Below, one piece after another: positions 16,101-24,430 of a stretch of DNA of 64,000 bases. The stretch comes from Pelomonas saccharophila_A (GTDB lineage: Bacteria > Pseudomonadota > Gammaproteobacteria > Burkholderiales > Burkholderiaceae_C): the NCBI RefSeq assembly GCF_031458095.1, contig NZ_JAVDXU010000005.1:186001-250000 (forward strand), written 5' to 3'. The notes below the pieces were generated by a model. That model was not told where the DNA came from, did not search any database, and worked only from the letters and a program-made list of their open reading frames with translations. Position numbers and translations under genes: made by a program. The first letter of the stretch is position 1, and each line of letters opens with the position of its first letter.

Positions 16101-17569
16101 AGATCAGCAGCAAGGCCCGCATCGCCGCCGCGCTGATGTTCGGCGCCATGGCGCTGATTGCCGCCAGCATCGCCTGGGCCAATACCCAGGTCAGTGCCGC
16201 CGTCGAACGGCGCCGCCACAGCGCCGCGATCGCCGGCGCGCTCAACGACATGCGCATGGTGACCTTCGAATACCTGCTGAACCGCCGCGAGCGCGCCCGG
16301 CTGCAGGAGCAGGCCGTCTGGCAGCGGCTCGAGGGCCTGCTGGCCCGGCCGGTTCCTGTCGACGACGCGGCGGCCCGGACGCTGGCCGAGCTGCGCGCGA
16401 ACGGTGAAGCCAGCCACCGCCTGTTCGCTGAGGTCGGACCTGCGCAAGCTGCGACCGCTGCCGACGACGAGGTGCAGCGGCGCTTCGAGACCCAGGTGTC
16501 CAGCCGGCTGCTGATCCTGCAGCAGAGAAGCCTCGTGGAAGCGGCCCAGCTGATCGACGATGCGGGTGAACGCATCGACGAGACGCAGCAGCGCGTCGTC
16601 CTCGTGACGGCCGCGGGGCTGGCGCTGATGGCGCTGATCACGGCTGCCGCCGTCTGGGTTTTCCGGCGCGACGTGTTGCGCCCGATCGCGCGGCTCGAGC
16701 AGGCCACCCGCGAAGTCGCCGCCGGCAACTGGTCGTTCGAGCTCGATGTCGGCAGCGATGACGAACTCGGCGAGATGGCGCGCCATTTCGACGCGATGAC
16801 GCGTGCGCTGCGGGATTCCTTCGGCCAGCTCGAGCTCAGCAACCGGGAGCTGGTGTCGCTGAACAACGAACTCGAGTCCTTCAGCTACTCGGTCTCGCAC
16901 GACCTGCGCAGCCCGCTGCGCAGCATGGACGGCTTCTCGCTGGCCCTGCTCGAGGACTATGGCGACCAGCTGGACGAGGAGGCCCGCGACAGCCTGCAGC
17001 GCATCCGCGGCGCCAGCCAGCGCATGGGGCGGCTGATCGACGAGCTGCTCGGCCTGGCGCGGGTGACCCGGGCCGAGCTGCGCATCCAGCCGGTGGACCT
17101 CAGCGCCATGGCCCGCGAGATGGCGGCCAACCTGGCCCGCGGCCAGCCCGAGCGCAGCGTGCGCTGGGAGATCGACGAGGGCATGCTGGTGCAGGCCGAC
17201 CGCGAGCTGATGCATATCGCCTTGCAGAACCTGCTCGACAACGCCTGGAAATTCACCGGCAAGACCGCTGACGCCGTCATCCGCGTCGGCATGCGCCGGG
17301 AAGGCGAAGACAGGATCTGCTTTGTCGCCGACAACGGGGCCGGCTTCGACATGGCCTATGCCGATCGCCTGTTCGGCGCCTTCCAGCGCCTGCATCACGA
17401 AAGCGACTTCCCCGGCACCGGCGTCGGCCTGGCCATCGTGCAGCGCGTGCTGCGCCGCCATGGCTGGCCGCTGTGGGCCCAGGCCAGCCTTGGCGGCGGG
17501 GCCAGCTTCTTCTTCCGTATCCTGGAGCACACCGATGAACGACGAGAGCAAGGTCATCCTGCTGGTTGA
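16097..17569 (+). CDS. Membrane sensor histidine kinase with HAMP domain
   Basis: A 490-residue kinase. Transmembrane helices lie at about 8-29 and 167-189, enclosing a ~135-residue helical periplasmic region; a HAMP domain follows at about 190-243. Then come HisKA with H268 (SYSVSHDLRSPL) and HATPase_c with NLLDNAWKF, DNGAGFD and GTGVGLAIV. The phytochrome-like HisKA subclass and the downstream Rcp1-type receiver are a common pair. It starts inside the stop of the binding-protein gene (ATGA) and overlaps the receiver gene by 35 bases. The periplasmic region probably contacts the upstream binding protein. Confidence 0.92.
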   Translation: MKISSKARIAAALMFGAMALIAASIAWANTQVSAAVERRRHSAAIAGALNDMRMVTFEYLLNRRERARLQEQAVWQRLEGLLARPVPVDDAAARTLAELRANGEASHRLFAEVGPAQAATAADDEVQRRFETQVSSRLLILQQRSLVEAAQLIDDAGERIDETQQRVVLVTAAGLALMALITAAAVWVFRRDVLRPIARLEQATREVAAGNWSFELDVGSDDELGEMARHFDAMTRALRDSFGQLELSNRELVSLNNELESFSYSVSHDLRSPLRSMDGFSLALLEDYGDQLDEEARDSLQRIRGASQRMGRLIDELLGLARVTRAELRIQPVDLSAMAREMAANLARGQPERSVRWEIDEGMLVQADRELMHIALQNLLDNAWKFTGKTADAVIRVGMRREGEDRICFVADNGAGFDMAYADRLFGAFQRLHHESDFPGTGVGLAIVQRVLRRHGWPLWAQASLGGGASFFFRILEHTDERREQGHPAG

Positions 17570-17990
17570 GGACAACCCTGACGATGTCGCGCTGACGCTG
17601 CGCGCGTTCAAGCGCAGCCATCTGATGAATCCGCTGGTCGTCGCCCGCGACGGCGTGGAGGCCCTGGATTTCGTGTTCGCGCGCGGCGCCCATGCCGGGC
17701 GTGCCGAGGCGCCGCTGCCGACGCTGATCATCCTGGACCTGAAGCTGCCCCGGCTGGACGGCCTGGGCGTCCTCAAGGCCTTGCGCGCCGACCCCCGCAC
17801 GGCCCTGCTTCCAGCGGTAATCCTGACCTCGTCCAAGGAGGAGCAGGACATCGTTTCCGGCTACAAACTGGGTGCGAACAGCTATGTCCGCAAGCCCGTC
17901 GACTTCACCGAGTTCGTCGAAGCGGTCAAGGTGCTCGGCATCTACTGGCTCGCGCTCAACCAATTGCCGCCGCGGCCGGCCTCGTCATGA
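17535..17990 (+). CDS. Single-domain response regulator (Rcp1-like)
   Basis: A 151-residue receiver-only protein. The acidic pocket (VEDNPDD), the phosphoacceptor D68 (LIILDLKLPRLDG), the conserved threonine (ILTSS) and K (VRKPVDF) are present. The length and the motif spacing resemble Rcp1-type regulators that take phosphate from phytochrome-like kinases and pass it on. It overlaps the end of the kinase gene and its stop overlaps the next start (ATGA). It has no output domain, so it probably relays phosphate or controls the following hybrid kinase. Confidence 0.93.
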   Translation: MNDESKVILLVEDNPDDVALTLRAFKRSHLMNPLVVARDGVEALDFVFARGAHAGRAEAPLPTLIILDLKLPRLDGLGVLKALRADPRTALLPAVILTSSKEEQDIVSGYKLGANSYVRKPVDFTEFVEAVKVLGIYWLALNQLPPRPASS

Positions 17991-19570
17991 ATGCAGCTCA
18001 GCCGATCAGGGTTCTGGCCATCGAGGACTCGGAGAACGACGTCCGCCTGGCGATGCGCCTGCTGCGCCGCGCTGGTTTCGCGCCCGAGTTCCAGCGCGTC
18101 CAGGACCTGGCGGCCTTGCAGGCCGCCCTCGTCCAGGGACCCTGGGATGCGGTGATCTCCGACTTCAGCATGCCGGGCTTCAGCGGCCTGGAAGCGCTCA
18201 ATGCCTTCCGCGCCACCGGCCTGGACATTCCCTTCATCTTCGTCTCCGGCACCATCGGCGAGGAGACGGCGGTGGTGGCGATGAAGGCCGGCGCCAACGA
18301 CTATGTGATGAAGGACAACATGAGCCGGCTGGCACCGGTGCTGGAGCGTGAGCTCGTTCAGGCCGCCCGCCGCGCCGCGCATCGCGAGGCGGAGGCCGAG
18401 CTGAGGCGTTTCGAGGTGCAGCTCGGCGAGGCCCAGAAGATGGAATCCCTCGGCACCCTGGCCGGCGGCATCGCCCACGACTTCAACAACATCCTCGGCG
18501 CCATCCTCGGCAATGTCGAGCTGGCGCGCGGCGAGCTCGAGGCCAGCCATCCCGCGCTGGTGAATCTGAGCGAAATCCAGAAGGCTGGCCTGCGCGCGCG
18601 CGATCTCGTCCGCCAGATCCTGACCTTCAGCCGCCGCCAGCCGCAGCAGTTGCGCAATGTCGCGCTGCGGCCCATCGTCGATGAAACCTATGGCCTGCTG
18701 CGCGTGACCCTGCCGGCCGGCGTGGAGCTGGAATTGAGCCTGTGCGACGAGCCCCTGCACGTCGACGGCGACGCCACCCAGCTGCAGCAGGTGCTGATGA
18801 ATCTGAGCACCAATGCCTGGCACGCCTTGCACGGCGAAGTCGGCAAGATCGTCATCGGCCTGGAGCCCACGCATCTGGACGCAGCGACCGCCCGGGCCCT
18901 GTCCGGCCTGGTGGCCGGCCCCTATGTCCATCTGTGGGTCAGCGACACGGGCAGGGGCATGGACGCCGCGACCCGCGAGAGGATCTTCGAGCCCTTCTTC
19001 ACGACCAAACCCACCGGCCAGGGGACAGGCCTGGGCCTGTCGGTCGTCCATGGCATCGTCGTCGCCCACCAGGGCAGCATTGCCATCGACAGCGCGCCCG
19101 GCCGCGGCAGCACCTTCCATCTCTACCTGCCCGCGGTCAATCCGCCGATGTCGGTGACGAGCGTGGAAGGTGCGGCGCAGGTACCGTCTCCGGGGCATGG
19201 CGAGCACATCGTCTATCTCGACGACGACGAAACCGTCATGCTGGTCGTCGTGCGTCTCCTCGAGCGTGCCGGCTATCGCTGCAGCGGCTACACGACGGCC
19301 GCCGCCGCGCTTGCCGCCGTCGCCGAATCACCCGGATCGGTGGACCTGTTCGTGACCGACTTCAACATGCCGGGCCGCTCGGGCCTCGATGTGGCGCATG
19401 AAATCGCCACCATCCGCCCCGGCTTGCCGGTCGTGATCAGCTCGGGCCTGATCACCGACGAGTTGCGCGAACAGGCGGCTGCGGCAGGCGTTCGTGCCCT
19501 GCTGGAGAAGGAAGACACCTTCCGTGAGCTGAGCGCCCTGGTTGCGCGGCTGCTGGCCACGGCAGGCTGA
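17987..19570 (+). CDS. Receiver-histidine kinase-receiver hybrid protein
   Basis: A soluble 527-residue protein with an N-terminal receiver (phosphoacceptor D59), a short coiled linker, HisKA with H164 (LAGGIAHDFNNIL), HATPase at about 265-385 (NLSTNAWHA, DTGRGMD, GTGLGLSVV) and a C-terminal receiver (D458). The kinase core is of the HPK4/NtrB-like type. No DNA-binding or enzymatic output is present. It is the last gene of the binding protein-kinase-receiver-hybrid kinase operon, and would continue a phosphorelay begun by the membrane kinase. The final target is not in this operon. Confidence 0.92.
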   Translation: MNAAQPIRVLAIEDSENDVRLAMRLLRRAGFAPEFQRVQDLAALQAALVQGPWDAVISDFSMPGFSGLEALNAFRATGLDIPFIFVSGTIGEETAVVAMKAGANDYVMKDNMSRLAPVLERELVQAARRAAHREAEAELRRFEVQLGEAQKMESLGTLAGGIAHDFNNILGAILGNVELARGELEASHPALVNLSEIQKAGLRARDLVRQILTFSRRQPQQLRNVALRPIVDETYGLLRVTLPAGVELELSLCDEPLHVDGDATQLQQVLMNLSTNAWHALHGEVGKIVIGLEPTHLDAATARALSGLVAGPYVHLWVSDTGRGMDAATRERIFEPFFTTKPTGQGTGLGLSVVHGIVVAHQGSIAIDSAPGRGSTFHLYLPAVNPPMSVTSVEGAAQVPSPGHGEHIVYLDDDETVMLVVVRLLERAGYRCSGYTTAAAALAAVAESPGSVDLFVTDFNMPGRSGLDVAHEIATIRPGLPVVISSGLITDELREQAAAAGVRALLEKEDTFRELSALVARLLATAG

Positions 19571-19590
19571 AAGCCGGCAGACGTGCCGGC

Positions 19591-19971
19591 TCAGGCGCTG
19601 CGGGACGCGGGCCGGCGCTGCCACTGCTCCACGGCGCTGACGACGGCCTCCCAGGCATTGCGGTCATAGGTCACCGCGGCGAAAAGATTGTCCTTGCTCG
19701 GCTGCTGCCGCGCGGCGGTGCCGGCGAGCCTCTCCAGCGGATCGCGTGCCGCGGCGACGCAGCCGGCCAGATCGCTGAAGCCCGAGCCCACACGGTGGAA
19801 GAGCACGCCGCGATGCAGTTCGGTGGCCTTCAGCGAGGCGGCCTCCACGGCCCGCAGGAAGATGCGTGCCTGGCCTTCGCCAAGCAACTCGACGCAGAAC
19901 TCGCGGCGCCAGCCGGTGAGGGTTTGCTCAGAGGTCAATGTCGTCTGTTTGTCGTCGATGTGCAGAGTCAT
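19591..19971 (-). CDS. Hypothetical protein
   Basis: A 126-residue cytosolic protein of unknown function, beginning MTLHIDDKQTTLTSEQT and containing ARIFLRAVEAASLKATELHRG. No catalytic motif is recognised. A longer version starting at a GTG at 19998, close behind GGGAGGG, is possible; the ATG at 19971 lacks a clear ribosome site but starts the conserved-looking part. It converges with the hybrid kinase gene 20 bases away and appears to be a single-gene unit. Confidence 0.6.
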   Translation of the reverse strand: MTLHIDDKQTTLTSEQTLTGWRREFCVELLGEGQARIFLRAVEAASLKATELHRGVLFHRVGSGFSDLAGCVAAARDPLERLAGTAARQQPSKDNLFAAVTYDRNAWEAVVSAVEQWQRRPASRSA

Positions 19972-20113
19972 CGGGCCAGTCTGCACCAGGCCCTGCACTT
20001 CCCTCCCGGCGGATGTATCGCGATGCTTCGAAGCCGGCGCCCCTTGGAACGCCTGCTAACGCGAAGCGGGGACAAGTTGCGCGTTGTTTCCTGCGCGACC
20101 GGATGCCGCAGGC

Positions 20114-20668
20114 CTAGCTGCCCGGACGGAAGTCGATCCTCAGCTTGCCGTTGACGACCTTGACGTCACGCACGGCCAGCTTCGTCAGCGTCCCCTTGGC
20201 CGTGCTCGCATCGATGGTGTAGATGGGGTGGGACTGCAACTGGGCGTTGATCATGCCCGGACCGCTGCGCTTGACGATCTCGGCGTACTCGTCGCGCAGG
20301 CCGGCCAGCTCCAGCGTCGTGATCTGCAGATCGTCGAGGAAGAGCTGGCCATCGGCGGGCACATAGCGCGGCCGGCCGGTGAAACCCACGCGGCCGATGC
20401 GCTCCTTGCCGCCCAGCTGTACCTTGGCGTCGACATTGAGGCCGATGCGGTCCTCACCCTCGGCCAGCACGACGACGGGGTTGGACAGGTCCAGGCAGGC
20501 GATGAGGAGCTTGCAGTGATGGGTCGGGAAGCGCGGCGCGATGCGCGCCTGCAGCTCGGCCTGCTCGATGTCGAGATGGCCGTCGGAAATGCGGCTGACG
20601 ACTCCGCAGGTGGCGAGGGCCACGGCGGCGAGCAGGGCGGCGGTGATGGCGGCAAGGCGACGGCTCAT
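20114..20668 (-). CDS. DUF1439 family (YceB-like) protein
   Basis: A 184-residue secreted or membrane-attached protein related to the E. coli lipoprotein YceB. The N-terminus is a signal sequence ending in LATCG, a possible but imperfect lipobox because threonine precedes the cysteine. The mature part contains the family's beta-rich pattern (ISDGHLDIEQAELQARIAPRFP, VGFTGRPRYVPADGQLFLDDLQI, and a C-terminal VVNGKLRIDF). Function is unknown. It diverges from the sigma-54 activator gene; 114 bases separate the two starts. Confidence 0.8.
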   Translation of the reverse strand: MSRRLAAITAALLAAVALATCGVVSRISDGHLDIEQAELQARIAPRFPTHHCKLLIACLDLSNPVVVLAEGEDRIGLNVDAKVQLGGKERIGRVGFTGRPRYVPADGQLFLDDLQITTLELAGLRDEYAEIVKRSGPGMINAQLQSHPIYTIDASTAKGTLTKLAVRDVKVVNGKLRIDFRPGS

Positions 20669-20782
20669 GGCTTCGAGTGTGCCTGCCGCGGCCGGGGATG
20701 CCGCAGGTCACCACGTTGAGCGCATATGCATCTGCGCAAAGCGGCGTTCCCTGTTTGGAGGGCGCTGCCTAGAGTGCCGGCA

Positions 20783-21901
20783 ATGACACGCCTGCTCACC
20801 TTCCCCGACTCCCAGCACCAGGTGCTGTCGATCCGCGCCAAGGCGCTGGTATTCGACGACCCGGCCTCGCGCGCTCTGCTGGCCCAGGCCGAGCGCGTGG
20901 CCGCGAGTGACGCCACCGTCCTCATCATCGGCGAGACCGGCACCGGCAAGGAGCTGATCGCCCGCCACATCCACAACAGCAGCGGCCGCCGCGGCCCCTT
21001 CCTGGCGGTGAACTGCGGCGCCTTCACCGAGCAGTTGGTCGAGGCCGAACTCTTCGGGCACGAGGCCGGGGCCTACACGGGTGCCACCAGTGCGCGTGCC
21101 GGCTGGTTTGAGGCTGCGGCCGACGGCACGCTGTTCCTGGACGAGGTGGGCGACCTGCCGCTGTCGGTGCAGGTCAAACTCTTGCGTGTGCTGCAGGAGC
21201 GCCAGGTGGTGCGCATCGGCTCGCGCAAGCCCATCGACGTGCGCGTGCGCCTGGTGGCCGCCACCAATGTGAGGCTGGAGCAGGCCGTGGCCGCCGGCCA
21301 TTTCCGCGCCGACCTCTACTACCGCCTCAGCGTCGCCACGCTGCAACTGGCACCGCTGGCCCAGCGCCCCGGCGACATCCTCGCGCTGGCCGAGCATTTC
21401 ATCGACGTCTACAGCCGCCGCCTCGGCCTGGCCGACGTGCGCCTCGGTGCCGATGCGCGTGAGGCCCTGCTGGCCTACGCCTGGCCGGGCAATATCCGCG
21501 AGCTGGAAAACGTCATCCATTACGCGCTCATCATCTGCCGTGACGGCCGCGTGACCCGCGACGATTTGCAACTGCATGCGGTGGCCCGCCCGCAGATCGC
21601 TGTGCCCGCTGCGGCCACCCGGACCGTCGATGAGGAGGAGGTGCTGGAGCGCGTCTTCGAGCGCCTGTTCGACGAGGCCCCGCAGGCCCTGCATGCCCGC
21701 GTCGAATCGGCGCTGATCCGCGCGGCCTACCGGCACTGCCACCACAACCAGGTGCACACGGCGGCCCTGCTGGGCATCACGCGCAATGTGCTGCGCACCC
21801 ATCTGAAGCGCCTGGACCTGCTGCCCATGCCTGCCCGCGTCTCGCACGAGGTGGCGCACGAGCCCAGCCATCAGGACGTGCGTCTTCACGTCGCAGCATG
21901 A
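20783..21901 (+). CDS. Sigma-54-dependent transcriptional activator
   Basis: A 372-residue AAA+ enhancer-binding protein. After a short N-terminal segment without a receiver or PAS domain come Walker A (IGETGTGKE), the sigma-54 contact loop as GAYTGA instead of the usual GAFTGA, Walker B (LFLDEVGDLP) and the arginine-finger region. A Fis-type helix-turn-helix is C-terminal (TAALLGITRNVLRTHLKRL). The short N-terminus and overall look recall SfnR-like activators of organosulfur use, but I cannot confirm this. It precedes exbB by 82 bases; no good -24/-12 promoter is visible in that gap, so its target promoter may lie elsewhere. Confidence 0.87.
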   Translation: MTRLLTFPDSQHQVLSIRAKALVFDDPASRALLAQAERVAASDATVLIIGETGTGKELIARHIHNSSGRRGPFLAVNCGAFTEQLVEAELFGHEAGAYTGATSARAGWFEAAADGTLFLDEVGDLPLSVQVKLLRVLQERQVVRIGSRKPIDVRVRLVAATNVRLEQAVAAGHFRADLYYRLSVATLQLAPLAQRPGDILALAEHFIDVYSRRLGLADVRLGADAREALLAYAWPGNIRELENVIHYALIICRDGRVTRDDLQLHAVARPQIAVPAAATRTVDEEEVLERVFERLFDEAPQALHARVESALIRAAYRHCHHNQVHTAALLGITRNVLRTHLKRLDLLPMPARVSHEVAHEPSHQDVRLHVAA

Positions 21902-21983
21902 GCTAACGCGAAAAGCTTAGTTCGCGCTTGGGCGAGTGCTGCGCACACTGCCTCGGTCCCCAGATTCAATCCCTCCAACGCCG

Positions 21984-22766
21984 ATGAACACCTCCACCTT
22001 TGCCCGTCGCGCCCTTGCGCCGCTTGCCCTGCTCCTCATCGCCGGCGCCGCCCACGCCCAGGGCGACAACCCCTACGGTGTCGGCTCCGTCTGGGAGAAG
22101 AGCGATGCCGTCACCAAGGCCGTGCTCTTCACCCTCGTCGCCATGAGTGCCGGCAGCTGGTACGTCATCATCACCAAGCTGCTGCAGCAGGCGCGCCTGG
22201 GCGCCCAGTCGCGCGCCGCGCAGAGGGACTTCTGGAGCGCCGGCACCGTCAAGGCGGGCGCCGAGAAGCTGTCGGAGAAGAGCCCCTACCGCTATATCGC
22301 CGAGGCCAGCCTGGAGGCCACCCAGCGCCACCACGGCCTGCGCGCCAAGGTCGACTTCGCCGACTGGGTGGACCTGTCCCTGCACCGCGCCACCGAGCGT
22401 GTGCAGCGCCAGCTCTCCACCGGCCTGAGCCTGCTGGCCACCGTGGGCTCCACCTCGCCCTTTGTCGGCCTGCTGGGCACGGTCTGGGGCATCTATCACG
22501 CGCTGACCGCCATCGGTGTCGCCGGCCAGGCCTCCATCGACAAGGTGGCCGGGCCGGTGGGCGAGGCGCTGATCATGACGGCCATCGGCCTCGCGGTGGC
22601 CGTGCCCGCCGTGCTGGGCTACAACGCGCTGCTGCGCCGCAATGCCCTGGTGCTGGACGAGGTGCGCGACTTCTCCGGCGAGCTGCACTCGGTGCTGCTG
22701 GGCTCGGGCCATGAAGAGCCTGCCGCCGAGCCGCAATCCGCCGGACTGACGCCAGCGCTGGCCTGA
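21984..22766 (+). CDS. exbB: ExbB/TolQ/MotA-family proton channel protein
   Basis: A 260-residue inner membrane protein of the TonB energising motor. It has an N-terminal signal-like helix ending AHAQ, then three transmembrane helices. The most typical part is the second and third (LLATVGSTSPFVGLLGTVWGIYHAL and GEALIMTAIGLAVAVPAVLGYN), which carry the conserved channel threonines. The ATG at 21984 precedes the signal peptide. Two exbD genes and tonB follow in the same direction, giving a complete ExbBD-TonB unit that uses the proton gradient to power outer membrane receptors. Confidence 0.94.
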   Translation: MNTSTFARRALAPLALLLIAGAAHAQGDNPYGVGSVWEKSDAVTKAVLFTLVAMSAGSWYVIITKLLQQARLGAQSRAAQRDFWSAGTVKAGAEKLSEKSPYRYIAEASLEATQRHHGLRAKVDFADWVDLSLHRATERVQRQLSTGLSLLATVGSTSPFVGLLGTVWGIYHALTAIGVAGQASIDKVAGPVGEALIMTAIGLAVAVPAVLGYNALLRRNALVLDEVRDFSGELHSVLLGSGHEEPAAEPQSAGLTPALA

Positions 22767-22774
22767 GACCCACC

Positions 22775-23206
22775 ATGGCCATCCAGCTCGCCCAAGGCGC
22801 CACGGGTTCCGAAGAGGCGGTCTCGTCCATCAACACGACGCCCCTGGTCGACGTCATGCTGGTGCTGCTCATCATCTTCCTCATCACCATCCCGGTCGTG
22901 AACTTCTCGGTGCCCGTGGAGCTGCCCAAGCAGCGCAACGAGGTGCGCGAGAGCGAGCCCAAGGACGTCGTCATCACGGTCTCGCGCGACGGCAAGCTCT
23001 ACTGGTTCGACGCGCCGGTGGCGAGCAGGGACGCCCTGTTCGAGCGGCTCAAGGGCATCGCTCGGCAGCAACCCCAGCCCGAGGTGCATGTGCGCGGTGA
23101 CGCCGGCAGCGACTACGCCCCCGTGGGCCGCGTGCTGCTGGCCGCCCAGCGCGCCGGCATCGCCAAGGTGGGCTTCATCACCGAACCGCCGGCTCGAAAT
23201 CCATGA
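22775..23206 (+). CDS. exbD: ExbD-family biopolymer transport protein (first copy)
   Basis: A 143-residue single-span membrane protein. The cytoplasmic N-terminus leads to SSINTTPLVDVMLVLLIIFLITIPV, in which the aspartate of PLVDVML is the essential proton-carrying residue. A periplasmic domain follows. It begins eight bases after exbB and overlaps the second exbD copy by four bases (ATGA). Two adjacent ExbD-like proteins often occur in TonB loci of this type. Confidence 0.94.
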   Translation: MAIQLAQGATGSEEAVSSINTTPLVDVMLVLLIIFLITIPVVNFSVPVELPKQRNEVRESEPKDVVITVSRDGKLYWFDAPVASRDALFERLKGIARQQPQPEVHVRGDAGSDYAPVGRVLLAAQRAGIAKVGFITEPPARNP

Positions 23207-23655
23207 GCGCTTCACCCCTGCGCAAGGCGGCCCGCGCGCGCCGCCAGATCAACTCGGCCCTGCCGGTGCCGGACATCAACACCACGCCGCTGATCGACGT
23301 CATGCTGGTGCTGCTGGTGATGCTCATCATCACCATCCCGGTCCAGCTGCACAGCGTCAAGCTCAACCTGCCCATCGCGCCGCCTTCAGCGCCGCCGCCG
23401 GTCCCGCCCGAGGTCGTGCGCCTGGACATCACCCCTGAGGCGGTGCTGTGGAACGGCGAGGCCATCGCCGACCAAGTGGCGCTGCGCGAGCGCCTCGACG
23501 CCGCCGGCAAGCAGGCCACCCAGCCTGAGGTGCATGTGCGCCCTCAGCCCGGCGCCAAGTACGACAACTTCGCGGCCGTCATGACGGCGGCCCATCAGGC
23601 CGGGCTGACCAAGCTGGGCGTGACGGGCAGCGAGCAGTTTCTCGACGATCGATAA
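23203..23655 (+). CDS. exbD: ExbD-family biopolymer transport protein (second copy)
   Basis: A 150-residue paralogue of the preceding protein. The membrane helix is DINTTPLIDVMLVLLVMLIITIPV with the key aspartate conserved, and the periplasmic part includes a proline-rich segment (APPSAPPPVPPEVV). A basic N-terminus (KAARARRQINSA) precedes the helix. It is translationally coupled to the first copy and followed after 18 bases by tonB. The two copies differ in their periplasmic domains, so they may form a mixed ExbD pair. Confidence 0.93.
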   Translation: MSASPLRKAARARRQINSALPVPDINTTPLIDVMLVLLVMLIITIPVQLHSVKLNLPIAPPSAPPPVPPEVVRLDITPEAVLWNGEAIADQVALRERLDAAGKQATQPEVHVRPQPGAKYDNFAAVMTAAHQAGLTKLGVTGSEQFLDDR

Positions 23656-23673
23656 GCAGTAGGAGAGATCACG

Positions 23674-24426
23674 ATGAGTGCAGTGCTCTTGCCCGGCGGA
23701 CTGACGCTGGACGACACCCGCCCGGCGCCGCGGCGCCTGGTCGCCCCCGCGCCGCTGGCCGCCGCGTCGCCGCTGCGCTCGCAGCTGAAGCCGCCGGTCA
23801 GCGCCAACCGCGGCACCGGCATCGCCGTCGTCGTCGGCCTGCATGTCGTGCTGGGCTGGGCGTTGACGACAGGCCTCGCATCCAAGGCCGTCGAGGTCAT
23901 CAAGAAACCCATCGAGATGGCCTTGCTGCCCGAGGTGCTGCCGCCTCCGCCGCCCCCACCGCCGCCGCCCAAGGTCGTCAAGATCGAGCCCGTGCAGAAG
24001 ATCGCGCCGCCACCGGCCTACGTGCCGCCGCCCGAGATCGCGCCTGTCGTCACGCCGCCGCCAGCGCCCATCCAGGTCGTGCAGGCCCAGCCGCCCAAGG
24101 AACCCGTTGTCATCGCCGCGGCCCCGGCCCCTGTGCCGGCACCGCCGCCGGCGCCTCCGGCCATCGTCAAGCGCGAGATCAGCCTGGCCTGCCCGGGCTA
24201 CGAGGCGGTGCTGGCCTCCGCGCTGGAGGAAGCCATCGACCGCGTCGGCATCCGCGGCACCGTGCAGACGCTGATCAAGATCCGCGGCAACCAGGTCGTC
24301 GACGTGCTGCCGCAGTCCGGTCCTAAGGAGTACTACAAATACGTCCAGGCGGCAGTCAAGCGCATGCGCTGCACGGCCGGTGGCGCCGACGAGATCCAAG
24401 TCTCCTTGCCCGTGATTTTCTCCTGA
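23674..24426 (+). CDS. tonB: TonB energy-transducing protein
   Basis: A 250-residue TonB. A cytoplasmic N-terminus of about 50 residues precedes one membrane helix (GIAVVVGLHVVLGWALTTGL), then a long proline-rich periplasmic linker (about residues 88-165 with a run of prolines and PPP repeats) and a C-terminal TonB domain with two cysteines. TonB spans the periplasm and pulls on the TonB box of outer membrane receptors. GGAGAG upstream is a reasonable ribosome site. It is followed by a sulfatase after four bases, linking this TonB system to uptake or use of sulfated compounds. Confidence 0.93.
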   Translation: MSAVLLPGGLTLDDTRPAPRRLVAPAPLAAASPLRSQLKPPVSANRGTGIAVVVGLHVVLGWALTTGLASKAVEVIKKPIEMALLPEVLPPPPPPPPPPKVVKIEPVQKIAPPPAYVPPPEIAPVVTPPPAPIQVVQAQPPKEPVVIAAAPAPVPAPPPAPPAIVKREISLACPGYEAVLASALEEAIDRVGIRGTVQTLIKIRGNQVVDVLPQSGPKEYYKYVQAAVKRMRCTAGGADEIQVSLPVIFS

Positions 24427-24430
24427 CCCG

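Noticed and set aside
21902..21983. A sigma-54 (-24/-12) promoter before exbB
   Set aside because: TTGGGCGAGTGCTGCG has GG and GC elements but the spacing is one base too short for the consensus.
23930..24175. Tandem repeat DNA in tonB
   Set aside because: The CCGCCG-rich stretch simply encodes the proline-rich linker expected in TonB.
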